Source: Planctomycetaceae bacterium UBA4732 (GTDB lineage Bacteria > Planctomycetota > Planctomycetia > Gemmatales > Gemmataceae). From it: 15,627 bases of DNA. The notes under the pieces are model-generated. The model was given only the letters and a program-made list of their open reading frames with translations, was not told where the DNA came from and did no database searches. Shown here piece after piece: positions 13,429 through 15,627 of the stretch. Both the position numbers and the translations under genes were made by a program. The stretch lies in assembly GCA_002404095.1 (NCBI GenBank), contig DHJA01000242.1, positions 5,493-21,119 of the forward strand, in the 5' to 3' direction. Position 1 is the first letter of the stretch. Each line of letters opens with the position of its first letter.

Positions 13429-15228
13429 CTACTCCGCCCCGGCGCACGGGTCGGCCCCCACGGCGTCGATGTCCCCGAGGTCCGGCAGTCCGAGGACCGG
13501 CAGGGAGGTGGCCGCCTCGGCGGGGTTGCCGAGTTCCGTCGTGAGGGCGCAGATCGACGGCTGGAAGAAGTATTCGCCGCCGGTCATCGTCACGAAGTGG
13601 GTGATCTGCACGGGTGCCTGGTTCACGCCCCCCGCGTCCTGGAGCGCGAACGGACCACCCGGGGTCTGGGCGATGATCGGATCCTCGCCGTCGCCCTTTG
13701 ACGGGAAGTTCGCATTGGGAACCCACTTCTGCTGGATGAACTCGAATTGGCGCTTCAGGCTGCTCTGGTAGCAGAGGAACAGGAGGCCGCGGTCGCCCGG
13801 CTCCTCGACACCCGGCTTGCCGCCGTGGCCGGCCGCCCCGAGGCCGGGCCGGAAGGATGTCCCGAACGGGATGCCGCGCCGGATGATCCGGTGCGTCTGC
13901 GAGTCATTCTCCATTTTCACAGGCCGCTTCTCGTCGCGTGGGTACGCCTTGCGGATGTGGGCCGCCCGCGGCACGATCGCCCCGTCGTCGTCGCCGTACT
14001 CGAAGTGGTTGTTCAAGCGTCGGTCCTCGGCCAGGTCGCCGTCCTTCGGCTTCGTCTTGGGGGTCACCCCCAGCGCGTCGGCCACGGCCTGGGACGGGTC
14101 GCCTTTCGTCGGGTCGAAGCCCGCAGGCAGCCCCGGCAGCTTCTTCTCGTCCTCGGTCAGTTCCAGCGGCGCACCGCTCTTGTACCGGCCCACCAGCTTC
14201 GCCCCGACCACCGCCGGGTCGTCCGTGCCCAGCGTCCCGTCCGTGGCCAGCTGGTCGATCATGGCCCGGAAGCCGCCCACGTCCTGGGCCAGCCGGCGGA
14301 ACACGAGGTACGACCCGTTCTTGCCCCACGTCGGCGCGGTCTCGTCCCCGGTTGCGTGCTTCGGGCTCATCGGCCCTTCGTCGGGGTTCGGGTTTACCAC
14401 TTTCCCACCGGGGCAGTTCTTCTCCACCAGCAGCTGCGTCGGGTAGCCGAGGACGAACTCCCCGGCGTGGAGGCGGTCTTGACCGGGGTTGCCGTGAATC
14501 GGATTGGCCTGCGCCGTGGTCAGCGATGGGACGTGGCTGTCGAGGTGGCGAACGCCCGGCTGGGAGACGCCGTCGCGGAACCCGAAATGCTCGTGGCCCG
14601 GCTCGTCCTGGCGTACCGCCCCCTCCTGGAGGTAGACGAGCTGCACGCCGTGGACACCCATGTTGTGGATGTAGCGCAGGACATGTTCGCCGAGATCCTC
14701 CTGGGTGTCCGAGGCGACGATCATCAGGGCGTGGATCTCGCCGTCACGCAGCGCCGCGACCCACTGCGACGGGTCGCTCGTGCCGGTGTCGTTGTTCGCG
14801 GCGGCGCGGGCCTTCATCCCCTGCTTGAACTCCGCCGGGAACTTGTCCGCCTCGCTCCCCCCGAGGAAGGCGATACCCTTGTGGGTGAAGGCGATGTTCA
14901 TCCACGTCGCCTTCAGCACGCCGAGCTCCCCACCGCGGCGGTGGTTTACCAGCTTGAACAGGCCGTCGAACTTCGCCATCTCATCGGCGGTCGCCACCTC
15001 GCCGGCGATGCTGCCGACCCAGTCTCGGGCCGACTTCTTGTCGGCGAAGCGGAGGAAAAGGAACGTCTGACAGTCTTTGTCGAACCCGCCCAGGATGTTG
15101 CCCTGGATCTGGTTCAGGTCGAGCGGGTAGCCGGGGGCGGCCATCGCCGCGGGGTCCGCGTTGACGGCGGCGGCGGTCGGGATGGAGCCGGCCGCGCCGG
15201 CGGAGGGGGTTTGGGTCGAGGGGATCAT
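13429..15228 (-). CDS. Large DyP-type heme peroxidase
   Basis: The product is 599 aa, longer than the usual 300-500. The DyP hallmark GxxDG motif is HFGFRDGVSQPG (214-225, D219 the acid-base residue). The proximal heme ligand is most likely H424 in AHIRKAYPRDE, and the distal Arg lies in HRIIRRGIPFG (446-456). RGLLFLCYQSSLKRQFEFIQ (480-499) and a QQKW follow. The N-terminal half begins at LNQIQGNILGGF (38-49); the first 35 residues are a low-complexity Ala/Pro stretch. An insertion at about 345-405 (TEDEKKLPGLPAGFDPTKGD) accounts for the extra length. There is no Tat motif or signal peptide. DyP enzymes use H2O2 to oxidise dyes, phenols or Mn, so it can consume peroxide from the LodA-like oxidase. 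The ATG at 15228 has GGAG 8 nt upstream; it is the first gene of the operon. Confidence 0.93.
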   Translation of the reverse strand: MIPSTQTPSAGAAGSIPTAAAVNADPAAMAAPGYPLDLNQIQGNILGGFDKDCQTFLFLRFADKKSARDWVGSIAGEVATADEMAKFDGLFKLVNHRRGGELGVLKATWMNIAFTHKGIAFLGGSEADKFPAEFKQGMKARAAANNDTGTSDPSQWVAALRDGEIHALMIVASDTQEDLGEHVLRYIHNMGVHGVQLVYLQEGAVRQDEPGHEHFGFRDGVSQPGVRHLDSHVPSLTTAQANPIHGNPGQDRLHAGEFVLGYPTQLLVEKNCPGGKVVNPNPDEGPMSPKHATGDETAPTWGKNGSYLVFRRLAQDVGGFRAMIDQLATDGTLGTDDPAVVGAKLVGRYKSGAPLELTEDEKKLPGLPAGFDPTKGDPSQAVADALGVTPKTKPKDGDLAEDRRLNNHFEYGDDDGAIVPRAAHIRKAYPRDEKRPVKMENDSQTHRIIRRGIPFGTSFRPGLGAAGHGGKPGVEEPGDRGLLFLCYQSSLKRQFEFIQQKWVPNANFPSKGDGEDPIIAQTPGGPFALQDAGGVNQAPVQITHFVTMTGGEYFFQPSICALTTELGNPAEAATSLPVLGLPDLGDIDAVGADPCAGAE

Positions 15229-15450
15229 CGCGGTTCTCCGAGGGCCGCCGGGGTTGAGCCTCTACTCGCGGGAGCGGCGACCGGCGAATGGGGCTTGTCA
15301 CGAATCAAGTGTTAGCCCATAACTAGAAGAATTGTTCGCGCGCGTCAAGCAGTGCCTGGGAATTGGAGCGGGCGGTAACAGCCGCCGTCCTGCTGTTGAA
15401 CCTCGGCCGCGAACGGCCGCAAGGCGATGCAGTCCCTCGTTCCTCGATAG

Positions 15451-15516
15451 AATAAATGGGAATAAATGGCGTCAGTTCATATTAAGCGTCAAAAAATGAA
15501 CCGACGCCATTTATTC
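15451..15516. repeat. REP/MITE-like 21-bp imperfect inverted repeat
   Basis: The arm at 15460-15480 (GAATAAATGGCGTC then AGTTCAT) is the reverse complement of 15496-15516 (ATGAACC then GACGCCATTTATTC) with a single mismatch, separated by a 15-nt loop (15481-15495). The left arm is preceded by a partial direct copy, AATAAATGG, at 15451-15459. The AT-rich stem contrasts with the GC-rich surroundings. No poly-T tract follows, so it is not an obvious terminator. A dispersed extragenic palindrome or a miniature transposon is the likeliest reading; no transposase is nearby. Confidence 0.75.
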
Positions 15517-15546
15517 TGCGCCGGCCCCCCGGGCCGCGAAACGCTT

Positions 15547-15622
15547 GGCGGGTTGGCGGGCGGCGCCTAAGTCCTTTACCGCTCATGACATCGGCCCGCC
15601 AACCCTCATCCGCCAACCCGCC
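15547..15622. repeat. 13-bp perfect inverted repeat with a second nested copy
   Basis: GGCGGGTTGGCGG at 15547-15559 is perfectly complementary to CCGCCAACCCGCC at 15610-15622. A second, shifted complement, GCCCGCCAACCC (15594-15605), pairs with 15550-15561, so the left arm has two possible partners. The element reaches the window edge and may continue beyond it. Confidence 0.65.
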
Positions 15623-15627
15623 TTTGG

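Larger units (their letters stand above)
15229..15627. other. Non-coding right edge, upstream of the DyP operon, with several inverted repeats
   Basis: No gene is visible in this stretch. The first 110 bp must hold the DyP operon promoter, but I could not identify convincing -35/-10 boxes. From 15371 on there is a run of inverted repeats: GGCGG/CCGCC with a 6-nt loop (15371-15386), CGGCCG-CGAA-CGGCCG (15404-15419), the 21-bp repeat described separately, CGGCCC/GGGCCG (about 15522-15536), and the 13-bp repeat at the end. Such density suggests repeat-element debris. Confidence 0.6.

Noticed and set aside
13429..13500. Encapsulin cargo-loading peptide at the DyP C-terminus
   Set aside because: The tail (LPVLGLPDLGDIDAV, then GADPCAGAE) lacks the usual short GSL-type cargo motif, and no encapsulin gene is present.
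13747..15315. Long 522-aa open frame on the plus strand
   Set aside because: It is antisense to the DyP gene, rich in Val/Arg/Leu repeats from high-GC codon positions, and has no recognisable motif; DyP on the other strand is unambiguous.
1..15627. tRNA, rRNA, insertion sequence with transposase, or prophage genes
   Set aside because: None was recognised on either strand by eye; short or divergent ncRNAs could be missed.

Overview
The window looks like a chromosomal segment from a planctomycete, probably of the Gemmata/Pirellula type. Three things point there. It has high GC. It carries planctomycete-expanded secreted or Tat-exported families (a DUF1080 protein and a DUF1501 protein). It also carries archaeal-type tetrahydromethanopterin (H4MPT) C1 genes, which among bacteria are known mainly from methylotrophic proteobacteria and planctomycetes. 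All assignments are by reading motifs; no database search was run.

Left part (about 1-7250), C1 / methanopterin region. A DUF1080 protein (minus) is divergent from a HisA-like TIM-barrel protein (plus). The HisA-like gene ends tail to tail with a 6-pyruvoyl-tetrahydropterin synthase/QueD-family gene, sharing the palindrome TTATAA as both stop codons. A minus-strand run is read from right to left: methenyl-H4MPT cyclohydrolase (mch), DUF1501 protein, RimK/MptN-type ATP-grasp ligase, CitG-like protein, two tandem hicBA toxin-antitoxin pairs, and the PTPS gene. Mch is a C1 enzyme. The ligase, CitG-like, PTPS and HisA-like proteins are plausible makers of the pterin or furan cofactors. The hicBA pairs and DUF1501 look like insertions into this set. 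The first HicA has lost the usual catalytic histidine.

Middle (about 7246-7798). There is no intact gene. A short piece with the C-terminal signature of an RDD-family membrane protein lies just upstream of mch and looks like a remnant.

Right part (about 7799-15228), a minus-strand redox operon. In transcription order it holds a large DyP-type heme peroxidase, a frameshifted C-terminal scrap of a different (animal-type) heme peroxidase, a PQQ-dependent sugar dehydrogenase-like protein, a VioB-type ferritin-like protein, a LodA-like cysteine-tryptophylquinone (CTQ) amine oxidase, and its LodB-like flavoprotein maturase. LodA-type enzymes release H2O2 and DyP consumes it, so the operon reads as a coupled oxidase/peroxidase module. 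None of its proteins shows a clear export signal. This is the best candidate for an undescribed system in the window.

Right edge (15229-15627). This stretch is non-coding and rich in inverted repeats, including a REP/MITE-like 21-bp inverted repeat.
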